Assembly: GCA_037349315.1 (NCBI GenBank)
Contig: JBAIAC010000007.1
Span: 4,216,001 to 4,280,000 of the forward strand
Source of the DNA: Chelydra serpentina
Lineage: Eukaryota; Chordata; Testudines; Chelydridae
Length of the DNA stretch: 64,000 bases
Reading direction: 5' to 3'
The notes under the pieces were generated by a model. That model was not told the DNA's origin, did no database searches, and saw only the letters and a list, made by a program, of their open reading frames with translations. Positions 34,400-45,206 of this stretch are shown here, in pieces (position 1 is the first letter of the stretch; every line of letters starts with the position of its first letter). The translations under genes and the position numbers were made by a program.

Positions 34400-37018
34400 A
34401 TAAGCGCACACCCGTAAACTGAATTTGGCAAAGTTGGAGAGGAAGCACATTAAGCACCAGGAAAAAGATGAAGTGACAACTTTGGTGAGACTCTCCTTAT
34501 ACTAGGTCCCATGGCATGGCGTTTTGAGAAGAAGACCTGCTGCTTCGGCCTGAAGCCCAAAGGCACCCATTAAGCATAAAGTCAACCCAAGCCAGGTGAG
34601 AAACTCTAGGAAACGGTCACTCTCAGCAAGGCTATTGCGTGGAAAGTAAAGTTAAGTGGGCGCATGGACCCAAAAGACACCCACGCATACGATATGGCGT
34701 ATCACATTGAGTGCTACACCCAGGACATATGTAACGCGTTGAATTAAAAGGTAAAAGCCACAGAAACAAAGACTGATTTTACTACTGCAAATGGAAATTC
34801 AGCTGGAATTCATAAATTGCCTTGCAGACAGAGATCACCTATACCTGCTGATAGTGTGGGGGAAGGATGGGACAATGTAAAGGTTTGGCCGCCCCTAGAA
34901 CAGCTCCAGTCATGTCCCCCCTTACTCTCAGTCTCCCCTCCCTGCAGCTCCCAGCTGCTGCTCCTGCCTCTCCCTGAGGTGTGCAGCTTGTTGGCTGCCA
35001 TGCAGGGAGGGGGCCTGGCCACACCATTTGACCGAGTGGGGTTGGCAAACCCTGACAGAAATCTGCGGGGGGGGGGGGGGGACACACATCACCTCAGATG
35101 CCCCCCACATGCATTGCCTATGCTTACAGAGGCTCTAACACATGGGAAAGTAGTGGTGATAGCCAATGCAGAGGCTAAGTACAGAGAAATATGTGCTTTG
35201 AACAGGATTGAAGAGAAACAAATGTTTCGCCGAAAGGCTCTTACAGCACTTATTGAAGACGAACTGTGGGATATGGATGTAGTTTTTAGCAAGCCTATCC
35301 ACAGAAATGAATCACAGCCCATATCCTTAAAAGCGGCAAAAGCGATGGCGCTCTCAAAAGTGGAAGAAAGTGCTGATTTCAACAGTAATGTGGAGAACTC
35401 GGCAGCTGCTATATTTTAACGGAAAAGCATTTTGTCCTGCAGCACGTGGGAGTTTCGGGGATCCATTTCTGAGGCTAAGCCTGAAAAAATAGTACTGCGT
35501 GACCTGCATTTCTTCTTTAAGTGGTGTATCGTTGGTCGCAGTGACTTCAGCACCCGGCATGTATGACAATGAGGAAGTGGAGCACAAGGCCGCTCTTTTA
35601 TCATGAAGCCTCAGGTACAAGTTGCTTAAGCAAAAGGCAGGTTTCCATCACATACACAACACCTGTGTGGCATAAGCGTAATCTACCACTACAAGTGGCT
35701 GTTGGTTTAACAATTCATTCCAAAACCCATAGCAAATTCCTCATGCAGCTTATGCACAGCATTGACTTCTCCAATGACTCTGACAAAGTACTCTCCCTGG
35801 AGACTGCAATTGGAAAGGAGGATCTTTGCTGCACGGAACTGAAAGAAGGGTCATACATGCCCCCAGACCTCGTCAAGAGTAGATTTATATTTTGTGCTGC
35901 TGATAATTTAGACTTCCTTCAAGATAGTGCAGATGGCAAAGGTACCCTTCAAACTACTGTTATGGTCTGCTAGCCAGAGCGTATTAATGGGGACCAGTCC
36001 CAGCCTCAAGTGCGGTCTGAACAAGCAAAGAACCATTTCTTGAAGGAGCCTCCTGACTTCCTGACTCACTTACTTTCCTACCACGGTCCAAACAGTTTGA
36101 AGCCAAGAAGTCCAATTTTCAGTGAAGGGGAAGTTAAATCAACTATGCTAGAGCTTTCTTCATTCACTGCTCTTGACTTCACTTGGTTATTGTGCAAAAG
36201 TGGGATGAACTTCAGAGGTGAAAAATCATTGAGTACGGCTTCAGCTGAAGAGATGGAAGATGTACCCTCAAATGATCTGGACACCCGGGATATACCATAT
36301 CACACCAGGGGCATTCTACATGTGGTGGCAGAGTGAATGACCCGTGAATTCATCCTTCCAATCAGACCTGCTAGCCCTATTATGGCCACTAAAACCCTGC
36401 TAGGTTTCCACACCCTTTCAGGATGTGACACTACTGGAAAGTTGGGTGGAAAGATCAAATTATGATTCATTTGATTCAGCCTCCAAAGAGTCTCTCCTCA
36501 CTCTGAAGATGCTTGGAACAGCTCAGACAGTCCCTGATGAAGTCATAAATGCCCTGGAGGTGTTTATATGACAAGGTTACCATTTGAAGATCAACATTAC
36601 GACACATGCGGAGCTCTGTTGGTGGATGTTTTCCAAGAAGCAGGCAAGCGGAGGAAAAATTGCCAAAGACAAGGGGTGCATTTATCCCCTTTATCAAGAG
36701 GGCAAACGATCAAGCAATGGAATGGTTCCAGGATGATCAAGCGCATCTAAAACGACCTTTTTCTTTCAGGCAATGATGGGTCTTGGAGGATGAAATGATC
36801 ACACCAGTTATGTGTCAAATACCATGCGCTCCCGAATCAATCCTTCCGCTAATCAAATGCTTGGGTGCAAAGACCAGACGCTCCTCACCTTGCAAATGTT
36901 TGGCCAGCAGCCTCCCTTCTATGGAGATGTCTAAGCGGGGGTGGACAAGGATCGGTGTGACGAGCCTAGCAGTGAGGCCTTAGCCAGAGATGATGCTGAT
37001 GATGGCTTTGATGACTAA
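34400..37018 (+). pseudogene. Decayed gene of an uncharacterised transposon-associated protein family
   Basis: Translated pieces in changing frames resemble a large protein found in many copies in fish and invertebrate genomes, whose function is unknown to me. In order: an N-terminal piece with AYDMAYHIECYTQDI (about 34684-34730); an open block ending at 35419 with IANAEAKYREICALNRIEE; an open block 35563-35973 with VGLTIHSKTHSKFLMQLMHS and FCAADNLDFLQD; a piece at 36418-36435 reading SGCDTT; a piece near 36680 with RGAFIPFIKRANDQAMEW in one frame; a Cys-rich end near 36800-36920; and an acidic C-terminus DDADDGFDD with stop at 37016-37018. Frameshifts and stops separate these pieces. About 34820-35105 does not match and holds a long G tract, so it is likely a later insertion. 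The gene is dead. Confidence 0.6.
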
Positions 37019-37171
37019 TTGTTTTCAGTCTTACATGTCCAGGACAACTTTCCTAAGATTGTCAAAGATCAGTGTTTTTTTTTTTTTTTAAATGTAAGCA
37101 ATGCATCCCTGTGTGAAAGTATCGTTTAAAACAATTGATTTTTAAACATTTTCTTGATGATATATTTACAT

Positions 37172-37452
37172 AATTGTTGTAGGTTTGGTACCATTGTATT
37201 TATGGGATAAAGGGCTTTTCAATGATGCCCAACTTGACCCATATCTGATGACATTGTATTACCAACATTTCCACCAGCCGGACCTGGAGCTGGGAGACGG
37301 GCTAGGGAGAGTGAGTCCTCCCTGCCACCCAGTAGAGGGTGACCCCGCTGAAATGATGATTCTGTCAATTTTTTACGAGCGAAATGACGCCTCCCTTACC
37401 TTTCGATCATTAACTTGCCCTTGGAACTGCACATGCTCCCAGACTCTAAAGC
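37172..37452 (+). repeat. Right arm of a ~5-kb inverted pair
   Basis: Starts ~155 bp after the stop codon of the decayed gene and matches the reverse complement of 32395-32676. A local frame reads through as 92 codons, and the other arm also gives an open frame with the similar string LDPxxMTLYYQ. Because both arms decode, part of this block may once have been coding or may simply lack stops. Confidence 0.75.
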
Positions 37453-37574
37453 ATGTTTCCTAATCCTTTAATCATTCTCATGACTCTTCTTTGACAGTGA
37501 ACTGCCTGGGGCAGGGGCTGTCTTGGGTTTACTTGTTTGGACCGTTCCCAGCACGATGGGCAAGATCTTCAGAG

Positions 37575-37720
37575 ACGCTCAGAGCCAGATTTTCAAGGGC
37601 TCAGCAGCTCCCATTGTGACACTTGCAGGCAGGCTTTTCCCAAGACCTCAGAACTCACAATGCGGAGCTCTTCTGAAAATGGAGCCATTTATTTAGGTAG
37701 ATTGGAGCTCAGCTGGGGGA
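37575..37720. repeat. Degenerate palindromic amniote repeat
   Basis: The left half gagccagattttcaagggctcagcagctccc faces the right half cggagctcttctgaaaatggagcc. Together they form an imperfect inverted pair of a type common in amniote genomes. Confidence 0.4.
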
Positions 37721-39063
37721 TTGTTATCATGTGTTTATAGTAGGGCCTACGAGGTGTGGGGCACTTCCCAGACATTCTAGAACTCACCTACACTCCCTGT
37801 CCCTTGAGTTGATGCTGCTAGTCGAAACGGCACTTCGGAAATCCTTCCGAAATGTCGTATCCCTTCACAAATTGTGGCCTGGCTAGCGTGGGAGCCACCT
37901 GCATCACAGGAGGGGCAGCCGGCTCTGCAGAGCCGCTACATCTCCCCTGCCCAACATCCCTCGTGCAGGCAGGTGGGAGGGCTGGAGGACTGGTGGCGGA
38001 GCATTGTCTCTGCTTGTCCCTCCAGCACGCTGCTCAGAGTAGCCCGCACCTGGATGCCAGGGAGTATGCACTCTGGGGTTCCACATTTACTGTGCCTAAC
38101 TGATTCCAGATCCGATCTTGTCACGTATACGTAAGAAGCCGTTCCAGTCTCAAGCTGCCTTAGTTACCCTTGTGCAATTACCTCTTCAAACAGTGCCGTC
38201 TGTTACCCCTGGGCTACTCTATTGAAGGTTAGTGGGCGTGGATAGGTGTTAATGAGAGTGTACGTTGGCTGGCAGAATTTTTATTGCTGGCTTAATGCTG
38301 TGATTAGGGAAGAACCTAGCTTGACTCCCAGCTTGAGTTTCCATGGGTGGCAAGAAGAGAAAAGCCATAGCTTGTCAACTGAGCGCATTCGATCTGGAAT
38401 GCGCCATTGTGACAACGAGGCACAATTAAACATGGAGCCCCACAGTGCCACTTCCACAGGGTCATTTTCATGAGAAAAACTTCACTTAAGAGTCATTGGA
38501 CTTTAAAGACTCTGTGCTGCCCCTCTAAGGAGATGGGATAAGTTAGAACGGCCCGAGGGCTGCTCTAACTTATGGCCGCCTCTCCGTGCCTGCCTGCGGA
38601 GCAGATCAATACAGGTTTAGTTACAACAACAAACAGAGTGCAATGCTCTGGCCACTCCTTTCCCACCACCTCTTGCGCCCAGCAGCCTCTATGCTGCCAC
38701 ACCTGGCAGCCCCTGGCATAGGAACATGGCTGGGGCATGTTGGAGGCAGGAAAGGTTGAGCACTGTACTCTGTCTGTTATTGCAATGACTCTGCATTACA
38801 CCTCTCCAGCTCATGTTCCCACTGGCTTAGTACACTCCAGCTCAAGGAAAACTCCGGTTAATTGCTGACCCAGTTAGCTCCTGCTAAAACTTGCACATTT
38901 ATAGCCAAAACTGAAGAGGCCGTCCCACAGGTGGTGGTGTAGCCCGGCGGGTCTTTGGACGAGTTACTTGGGACACGATGCAGGTAGAATCTTTCCCAAT
39001 GTTTATTTATGACTGAGGGTGAATACTATAACGTGTGTGCTACACAGACGCAGCCTTCCCTTA
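37721..39063. other. No recognisable feature
   Basis: About 1.3 kb. Overlapping ORFs near 37850-38130 on both strands are not coding-like. No named repeat. Confidence 0.45.
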
Positions 39064-39700
39064 CATAGACTCCTAGACTTTAAGGCCAGAAGGGGCCATC
39101 AGGCTCATCTAATCTGACCTCCTGCACATCACAGGCCACAGAGCCTCACCCACCCACTCCTGGAATAGACCCCGAACCTCTGGCTGAGTTACTGAAGTCC
39201 TCGAATCCTGGTTTAAAGACTCCAAGTTGCAGAGAATCCACCGTTTACATCTGCAAGTGACCCGTGCCAGTAGCACAGCCAGGTCTGGAGCGCAGGGGGA
39301 GCGGCGCTATAAAAAGGCGCCTCCCCCTGTACTCACCCGGCGGCGCTCCGGGTCTTCGGCGGCACTTCGGCGGCGGGTCCTCACTCACTCCGGGTCTTCG
39401 GCGGTACCCACCGCCGAAACGCCGCCGAAGACCCGGAGCGCCGCCGGGTGAGTGCAAGAAGCGGCGCTTAAAAAGAAGCGGCGCCTTTTTTTAGCAGCCT
39501 TTTTAAGGCACCGCTTCTGCTCACAGGGGGAGCGGCTGCTCCCCCCCCCCGACTACTCTACTGACCTGTGCCCCATGCTGCAGAGGAAGGAGAACCCCTG
39601 CACAGGAGCTCTGCCAATCTGACCCCAGGGCAAATTCCTTCCCGACCCCAAATACGGTGATCAGCTAGACCCTGAGCACATGGGCAGTAGCCAGTGGGAA
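39064..39700 (-). mobile_element. CR1 LINE 3' fragment, split by a hAT-like element
   Basis: The plus strand reads catagactcctagactttaa, gaccaccaggc-like and ctgacctcctgcacatcaca, then gagtgagg-type reverse motifs. After the insertion it resumes with ccccatgctgcagaggaagg, aaattccttcccgaccccaa and gatcagctagaccctgagca. This is a CR1 subfamily different from 24621-25080. It is interrupted at 39268-39563 and contributes the duplicated target site. Confidence 0.8.
39268..39563 (+). mobile_element. hAT-like MITE, CAGTAGCGTAGCC family, short copy
   Basis: A 296-bp element with ends CAGTAGCACAGCC and ACTACTCTACTG, between 8-bp duplications ACCCGTGC (39260-39267) and ACCTGTGC (39564-39571), one mismatch. 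The centre is a palindrome: ggcggcgctccgggtcttcg faces cgaagacccggagcgccgcc. It carries one to two units of the motif that is tandemly expanded in 58338-59315. Its right end shares the agggggagcggctgctcccc block with the opposite end of that larger copy. Confidence 0.9.
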
Positions 39701-40657
39701 TTTTGCCTGGCTGGGGGCTTCAGGGTTATAGCCACGTGCCATACTTTCGGGCCTATCTGGTGCATGCTGGTGTAACGCCATTTGGAAGTTAAGCCGCCAC
39801 TGATATCCTTGCTTATTCTAACCCCCTGGTGATGTGCTCAACTTCTGGCACCAACTGGTTTGTGTTTCTGTAGGGGGTGACTCCCAGGCCTCCCGCCCCC
39901 ATTTTCCGCTTTCCTCAGCCTCTTGCATTGGGCCAGCCCATCTTGCTGGTTGACCACTGGAAGCGCCGCCCCACAGAACCAGCCCACCCCGCTCTTGGGT
40001 CATGACTTGGATGGAGGGTCGTGTGCAGTGCTCCCTCAGCCCAGCACGGAGTGGCCTGCCTGTACAGCCCTCTGGTGAGTATATGTTACAGGTCTCCTTC
40101 TGTGCCGTCTACAGGTGGTATAGCCTCCAGCGACCAAGCTTTACCTCAAGCTGCAGCGGCTCAGCCTTTTCGCACCGGCGGTCCCCGGTTCGGTCCCTGG
40201 TGTGTCATCCAAGATGGTGGCCATCACACCTGCCCTGGGCTAACAGACCCCGACAGCCTGACTAGAAAGGGTCTGGAATTCGGATCAATAGCACGACGGT
40301 GCATCCCACTCGCTCGCCCGGTGCTAATGAACTGCGTGTCAGGGATCGGACTGGCTGCTGGCCTGCTCCCTGCCTAGCTGCGCTGTTGGGCAACCAATGA
40401 GCCCAGTTGCTCTGCCTTGGAATTGACTGTGTAGCCACAGCTCCCGGTTGGCTGCTGGTTTAGCACTTGGCTTCTGTCCCTCTAATGCTGACCCTCGGCT
40501 CGTTTCCTGGACTCTGCCCACCCTGGACCCAGCTCTAACCAGTAAGTCCAACTCTCACTTCCACCACGGCCCAGTCAGCTACATTATAGCAATATGTGTC
40601 GACCTCGCTGGTTTTCCCAAATATTTTACAAGGCCCCCGACACACCCATTTTATGCT
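39701..40657. other. No clear feature; possible degenerate LTR-like part
   Basis: From about 40360 to 40540 there are gcccagttgctctgcc and cttggcttctgtccctctaat motifs reminiscent of the ctctggct-rich regions at 14300 and 60500. The similarity is loose. Confidence 0.3.
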
Positions 40658-40920
40658 GTAGTGATTGTTTATATTGCAGTAGCACCTAAAAGCCCCCAAC
40701 CCAGCGCCATTGTGCTAGGCACTGTACAAAGGCATAGTAAGAGACAGTCCCCACTCCAGAGCGCTTATAAACTAAATAGACACAACAAAGGATGGGAGGA
40801 GGAACTAACCTTATTTAATAGATGGGAGAGTTGAAGCACGGTGGAAATAAATACCTGTCCCAAGGATGTATGGGGACTCTGTGGCAGAGCTGGGGGCCAA
40901 ACCTGGGTTAGAGCAGGGTG
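40658..40920 (-). mobile_element. MIR-like SINE
   Basis: The plus strand begins at the tail side with ttatattgcagtagcaccta, cattgtgctaggcactgtac and agagacagtccccactccag. It then runs through taatagatgggagagttgaa to ctctgtggcagagctggggg at the core side. Confidence 0.65.
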
Positions 40921-41052
40921 GAAAACTGAATTTTTTTCTGATGGATTTTTTTTACCATAATAATAACAACAACAATAATCAAAATTGTAGAATCTTTTCA
41001 CAGAAAATGTTGTTTGGGGAAAAAATTCAAAATCCAAAATATTTCAGCCCAA

Positions 41053-41360
41053 ACCAAAATATTTGGATTATGAAATACCACCACAGTGCCTCATGGGAGT
41101 TGTAGTTCAAGTGCCTCATACTCCCATTCTCCTCTAGAGACCAGGAGAGGCTCCATCTCCCATGATGCAGTGCTGCCTCTCCTCTCGGGTAGGGGAGGTG
41201 GTGCGTCATGGCCGTCACATGACTACGGTGCATCATGGGAGATGACGTCTGGCTGGGGAACTTGACCCACAGAGGGGAATGGGAGTATGAGGCACTTGAA
41301 CTACAACTCCCATAGGGAACCGCAGTGGCATTTCCAAATTTTAAATATTTTTGGTTTTGG
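41053..41360. repeat. Foldback element carrying ACTACAACTCCCA motifs
   Basis: Arms of about 125 bp (left about 41053-41180, right about 41225-41360) are imperfect reverse complements. Both contain gggagttgtagttcaagtgc or its complement, catactcccattc, and catctcccatgatgca. The core AACTACAACTCCCAT resembles the ZNF143 binding motif (known consensus ACTACAATTCCCAG...). The flanks are rich in degenerate ttttc and gaaaa motifs (40915-41530) that may belong to the same element. No target duplication was identified. Confidence 0.7.
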
Positions 41361-41530
41361 CCACAAGCAGTAATTTTTGAGTGTGGCTTTCACGTGTTCA
41401 GCTTTTCAACAGAAAATCGACATTTTCCACAGAAAACAAACACTCTTTTGCAGGAAAAGTCTACTGAGTCAAAACTCCCAATTTTCCATTGCAAAAACTA
41501 TTTTGACTGAAAAATGTTGATGAGCATTAC

Positions 41531-41964
41531 CCCAGACCTCCTCAATCCCAGTCCAGTGTCTTAGTCACAAGACCACACTTCCTGTTAACACGGTCACGAC
41601 CCTGCCAGGTATTCTCCTTATGGTTCTGGAACAATGCCTTCAGTGCAACTGTCTCAGAAGAGAGACGATATGGCCAGTTAATGTGGGTGGAGAAAAAACA
41701 CACACACAACCTTGCTTTCCAATTATTTTAAGGATTTATTGTCTCTGAATGTATAAAAATTAGGCAGAGGTATAAAAATCAATAAAACCTGGACTTGGCT
41801 AAGAGGAGAAGGAAGGTTCTACTTATTACATTTGCAATAACAGGGTCCATTAGATTCCACTTTGCTGTACGAAAACACTGGCAGCTGAACTCTATTCAGC
41901 TGGCCTGGATAATAACGCACCTTAGCACTAAGTACGGGGTGACACAGACAGTGGCCATTACCTA
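41531..41964. other. No recognisable feature
   Basis: A MIR-like trace may lie near 41531-41590 (ctcaatcccagtccagtgtcttagtcac). The rest is unassigned. Confidence 0.3.
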
Positions 41965-41972
41965 GCAAAAGC

Positions 41973-42274
41973 GAGGGGCGGCTCTATGAATTTTGCCGCC
42001 CCAAGCACGGTACTCAGGAGGCTTTCGGCGGCATGCCTGTGGGCAGTCCCAGCTCCTGCCGATTTGGCGGCGTTTCTGCGGGAGGTCCGCCGGTCCCGCG
42101 CCATCAGCAGCCCCACCACCGAATTGCCGCCGAAACCACGGGACCGACGGACCTCCCGCAGAAACGCCGCCGAAGGCTGACTGACGGCCTCCCTCATGGC
42201 GACCGGCACGCCGCCCCCCGCAGCTTGGCGCCCCAGGCACGCGCTTCCTGCGCTGGTGCCTGGAGCCGTCCCTG
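41973..42274. mobile_element. hAT-like MITE, GGGGCGGCTCTA family
   Basis: A 302-bp element with ends GAGGGGCGGCTCTA and TGGAGCCGTCCCTG, flanked by GCAAAAGC (41965-41972) and GCAAGAGG (42275-42282), six of eight identical. The inside is a long CpG-rich palindrome: gcggcgtttctgcgggaggt faces acctcccgcagaaacgccgc. The three or more overlapping ORFs on both strands come from this palindrome. Confidence 0.75.
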
Positions 42275-42282
42275 GCAAGAGG

Positions 42283-43443
42283 GAAAGCTGGCTTTTCAGA
42301 AGACTTGATGGTGGATGCTCTCGTTAGAGGAGAGACAGATGAAGAAGTGTCAGCTGACCTCCCGTTTCCAATAGGTTCCTCTTCTACGCCTAAGAAATGT
42401 TTTCAACACTGCAACCAATTTCTCTGCTGCTCTTTATAGTTGCTGGTTTGAAATGATGTTTGGCTGCTCGCTTGGGCAAGGATTTGATCTCGGGGAAGTA
42501 CTGGCTGAACGTTTAACCCCTGCTTGCCCGTCAGCATTAGGAACTCCCTCTGACTGCTCTCCTGATCTCCTTTTCAGTGTGACTCAAGAAGCCCACTGCA
42601 TGAGTCTGGGATGCACTCCATGCTGCAGTATCTACGTACGATCTGCTCTGCGCGCCCACATTCTCCCCGCGTGAGAGCTTCATGCCAGGGCAGAATTGTC
42701 AATTGCACCATGAGGTGCAGCAGTTTGAGGAAGATCCTTCCCAGATGCACTCTGCGAAGGGGAGGAGCTGCTGGAGAGTGTCACAAATGAGATACAATTA
42801 CTCCCTAAGGGCCTTCACCAGCAGAATGGAGATGAGGCATGGAAGCAGCAGGGGGTTACATATCAGGCTTTGGCACGTGGGTGGATCAATTTTGCAGGGA
42901 GCTAAATTCTGGATTAAAATGCCTCTCTGAATTTGTGGATTGCTAGCACCCACCTGGCAAAAATCTCAGTGGGCCTAATCCTCCACTGGTGTAAATTGGC
43001 TCCACTGAAATCAGTGTGAGGGGTGAGATCTAGTGGTTTGGGGCCAGTGTGAGTGGATGGTGCGTAACAGAAGCCCATCACTGGAGTTCCTGGCCTGGGG
43101 AAGAGGGATTTTTTTATTTATTTTTTACTCTCAATCTAGTTCATACACTAGGCTTCTGTAATTTAAGACCCTTGTCGTCAATGGGGCCAGGATTTCACTC
43201 TTGGTCTCTGGGAGGAAGTGTTTTCCCTGAAGTTCCACCTGGGGGAGTGCGGGGCGGGGGGGGGGGGTATACAGGATATTTGGCCCCTGTGTCAGCAGCA
43301 GGGACTGGATCTTGCACTGTTCCCTTTGGTGTTCCCTGTTTTTCTCCCCCAAACTTAGGCGCTGTTTCTCCTCAACTGTCTACTGACCTTCCTCCTGGGG
43401 GAAAGGTCTCTGGTGTCAACTCTGTGCACATTCCTATTCTTGG
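42283..43443. other. Mostly unassigned; short palindromic repeat at 42967-43015
   Basis: At 42967-43015, gggcctaatcctccactggtgtaaattgg is one arm of the short repeat also seen at 53048-53142. A G-tract lies at 43251-43268. No gene. Confidence 0.35.
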
Positions 43444-43878
43444 TTTCAGTGTAGTAGCCGTGTTAGTCTGTGTCAGCAAAACGAAAATAAGAAAGAAAAA
43501 CTTGTAGCACCTTAGGGCTTGTCTTCACTACCCGCAGGATCGGCGGGTAGCAATCGATCTATCGGGGATCGATTTTTCGTGTCTCGTTAAGACGCGATTA
43601 ATCGATCCCCGATCGTGCTCCCCGTCGGCTCCGGAAATCCACGTCATCGAGTGGCGGAAGCGGAGTCGACGGGGGAGCGGCAGCGATCGACTCGCCGCCG
43701 TCCTCATGGTCAGGTAAGTCGATTACGATACGCCGACTTCAGCTACGTTATTCACGTAGCTGAAGCTGCGTATCGTAGATCGACCCCCCTCCCCTAGTGT
43801 AGCCCTGGGCTTAGAGACTAACAAATTTATTTCAGCATAAGCTTTCGTGGGTTAATACCCACTTCATCGGATGCATGT
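43444..43878 (+). mobile_element. Unclassified interspersed repeat split by a Harbinger-like MITE
   Basis: The left part ttcagtgtagtagccgtgtt through cttgtagcaccttag and the right part agagactaacaaatttattt through cacttcatcggatgcatg form a continuous repeat common in reptile genomes. I recognise the sequence but cannot place its class with certainty. The insertion at 43515-43810 separates the halves. Confidence 0.7.
43515..43810. mobile_element. PIF/Harbinger-like MITE with long hairpin
   Basis: A 296-bp element starts GGGCTTGTCTTCACTA and ends TAGTGTAGCCCTGGGC, with TTA on both sides (43512-43514 and 43811-43813; CTTAG can also be read as the duplication). A 3-bp TTA duplication is typical of PIF/Harbinger. 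Inside are two hairpins: atcggggatcgat facing atcgatccccgat, and cttcagctacgt facing acgtagctgaag. Confidence 0.75.
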
Positions 43879-44194
43879 TCCCAGCACTTTCTCTTCTTGT
43901 CAATGTGCTTGTGAACAGAACGTCACTCTAATAAATTTGAAGGAGGTTGAAAATACTGTCAGGGAAATGTGGGGCATTTATTCAAACAAATGTTTGATAA
44001 AACATACTTTGCAATACTCCCTGAGCTCAGGTACTGTTTGCTCGCTGTCTACTTCGCTGTCAAAATCTGCTCCAGAAACGGCTGCATCTTGGTGATGCTG
44101 CAGGTACTATAAATAATTTGTACAGCACTTGGGAGGAAGAGCCAATATAAAATGTCTGATCATTGTATAGAAATACTAGTAATACTATTATATG
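43879..44194. other. No recognisable feature
   Basis: About 300 bp; nothing could be assigned. Confidence 0.45.
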
Positions 44195-44575
44195 GGCATG
44201 GTGCATCACAGGAACTCAATGTGGTTTACAAACATTAATTAACCTTTATAATGCCCTGGTGAGAAAGGGTAGGTATTATCATCATCCCTGTTTGAACTAT
44301 GAATAAACTGAGGACCACGAAATTTGCCCAAGGTAACACAGTGAATGAGTATCCGAGCAGGAAGTGGGAGCCAAGAGTCCTGACTCCCAGTCTCCAGATG
44401 TAACCATTAGGCTACATGCCTTCCATTCCAGATTATAACTAGCGCTTACCAACAGTAGATCTCCAAGCATTTTACAAAGGAGGGGAGTAGCCCTGCCATT
44501 TTACAGATGGGAAAACTGAGGCACAGAACAGGGATGTCACCCAGCAGGCCAGGTCTCCTCAGTCCCACTCTACCC
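44195..44575 (-). mobile_element. Two MIR-like SINE pieces in reverse orientation
   Basis: The first (44195-44425) reads gtggtttacaaacattaatt, tgaataaactgaggaccacg and cctgactcccagtctccag. The second (44432-44575) reads gatctccaagcattttacaa, ccattttacagatgggaaaa and actgaggcacagaacaggg. Both show the core then the head when read on the plus strand. Confidence 0.7.
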
Positions 44576-45206
44576 ACTATTCCTGAATGAGTGCCCAGTT
44601 CACCTCCAGCTGAAGTCAGTGGGAAACTTTCCATTGAGAACAATGGATGTTGGATTGGGTCCTAGATCTCCAATTAACCTGATGGCTGGAAGGCTGTAGG
44701 GAGGAATGCTGAGCAGTACTCTGTCAGCTGGCCCGAGAAGCACTCGATCCCAGGAGTCTGTGTTCTACACAGGTGGGAGGTTGTACAGGGGTGATTCAGC
44801 TTCAGATTTCTCACCAGGCAAGCATTGGGAACTCATGATCAGAATACGACTAACAATTTGCTGCAAATTAGCGCCTGCCGTTAATTTGTGCTGGACTCCC
44901 TCAGAAAACAGGCGGTTTTTTTGTTGTCCTAACAGTTCCTTTGCAAAGGGCTCTCTCTTGAAGGAATCACCCTAGCTGGCAGCTCTCTCTGTGTCGTCTG
45001 AGGTGAGGGCGTAATGCTTCTGGGCAGCAGCGTAATGAGCAACAGGACTGTTAGTCATTATAAGGACACCTAAAAGGTGCAGCATTTTCTTTCTTCAGGC
45101 TTGAAATTTACATAAGGGAGACAGTAAGCTTCAAAAAGGGCCACCTCTATTAAGGCACAAAATAAACACTCTCTGCAGGTGTGTTTCATAACAAGGTTAT
45201 TTCTTC
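44576..45206. other. No recognisable feature
   Basis: About 630 bp without a named repeat or gene. Confidence 0.45.

Noticed and set aside
34817..35419. 200-codon plus-strand frame as an intact gene
   Set aside because: The first ~95 codons come from unrelated GC-rich DNA with a long G tract. Only the second part belongs to the decayed transposon gene, and it ends at a premature stop.
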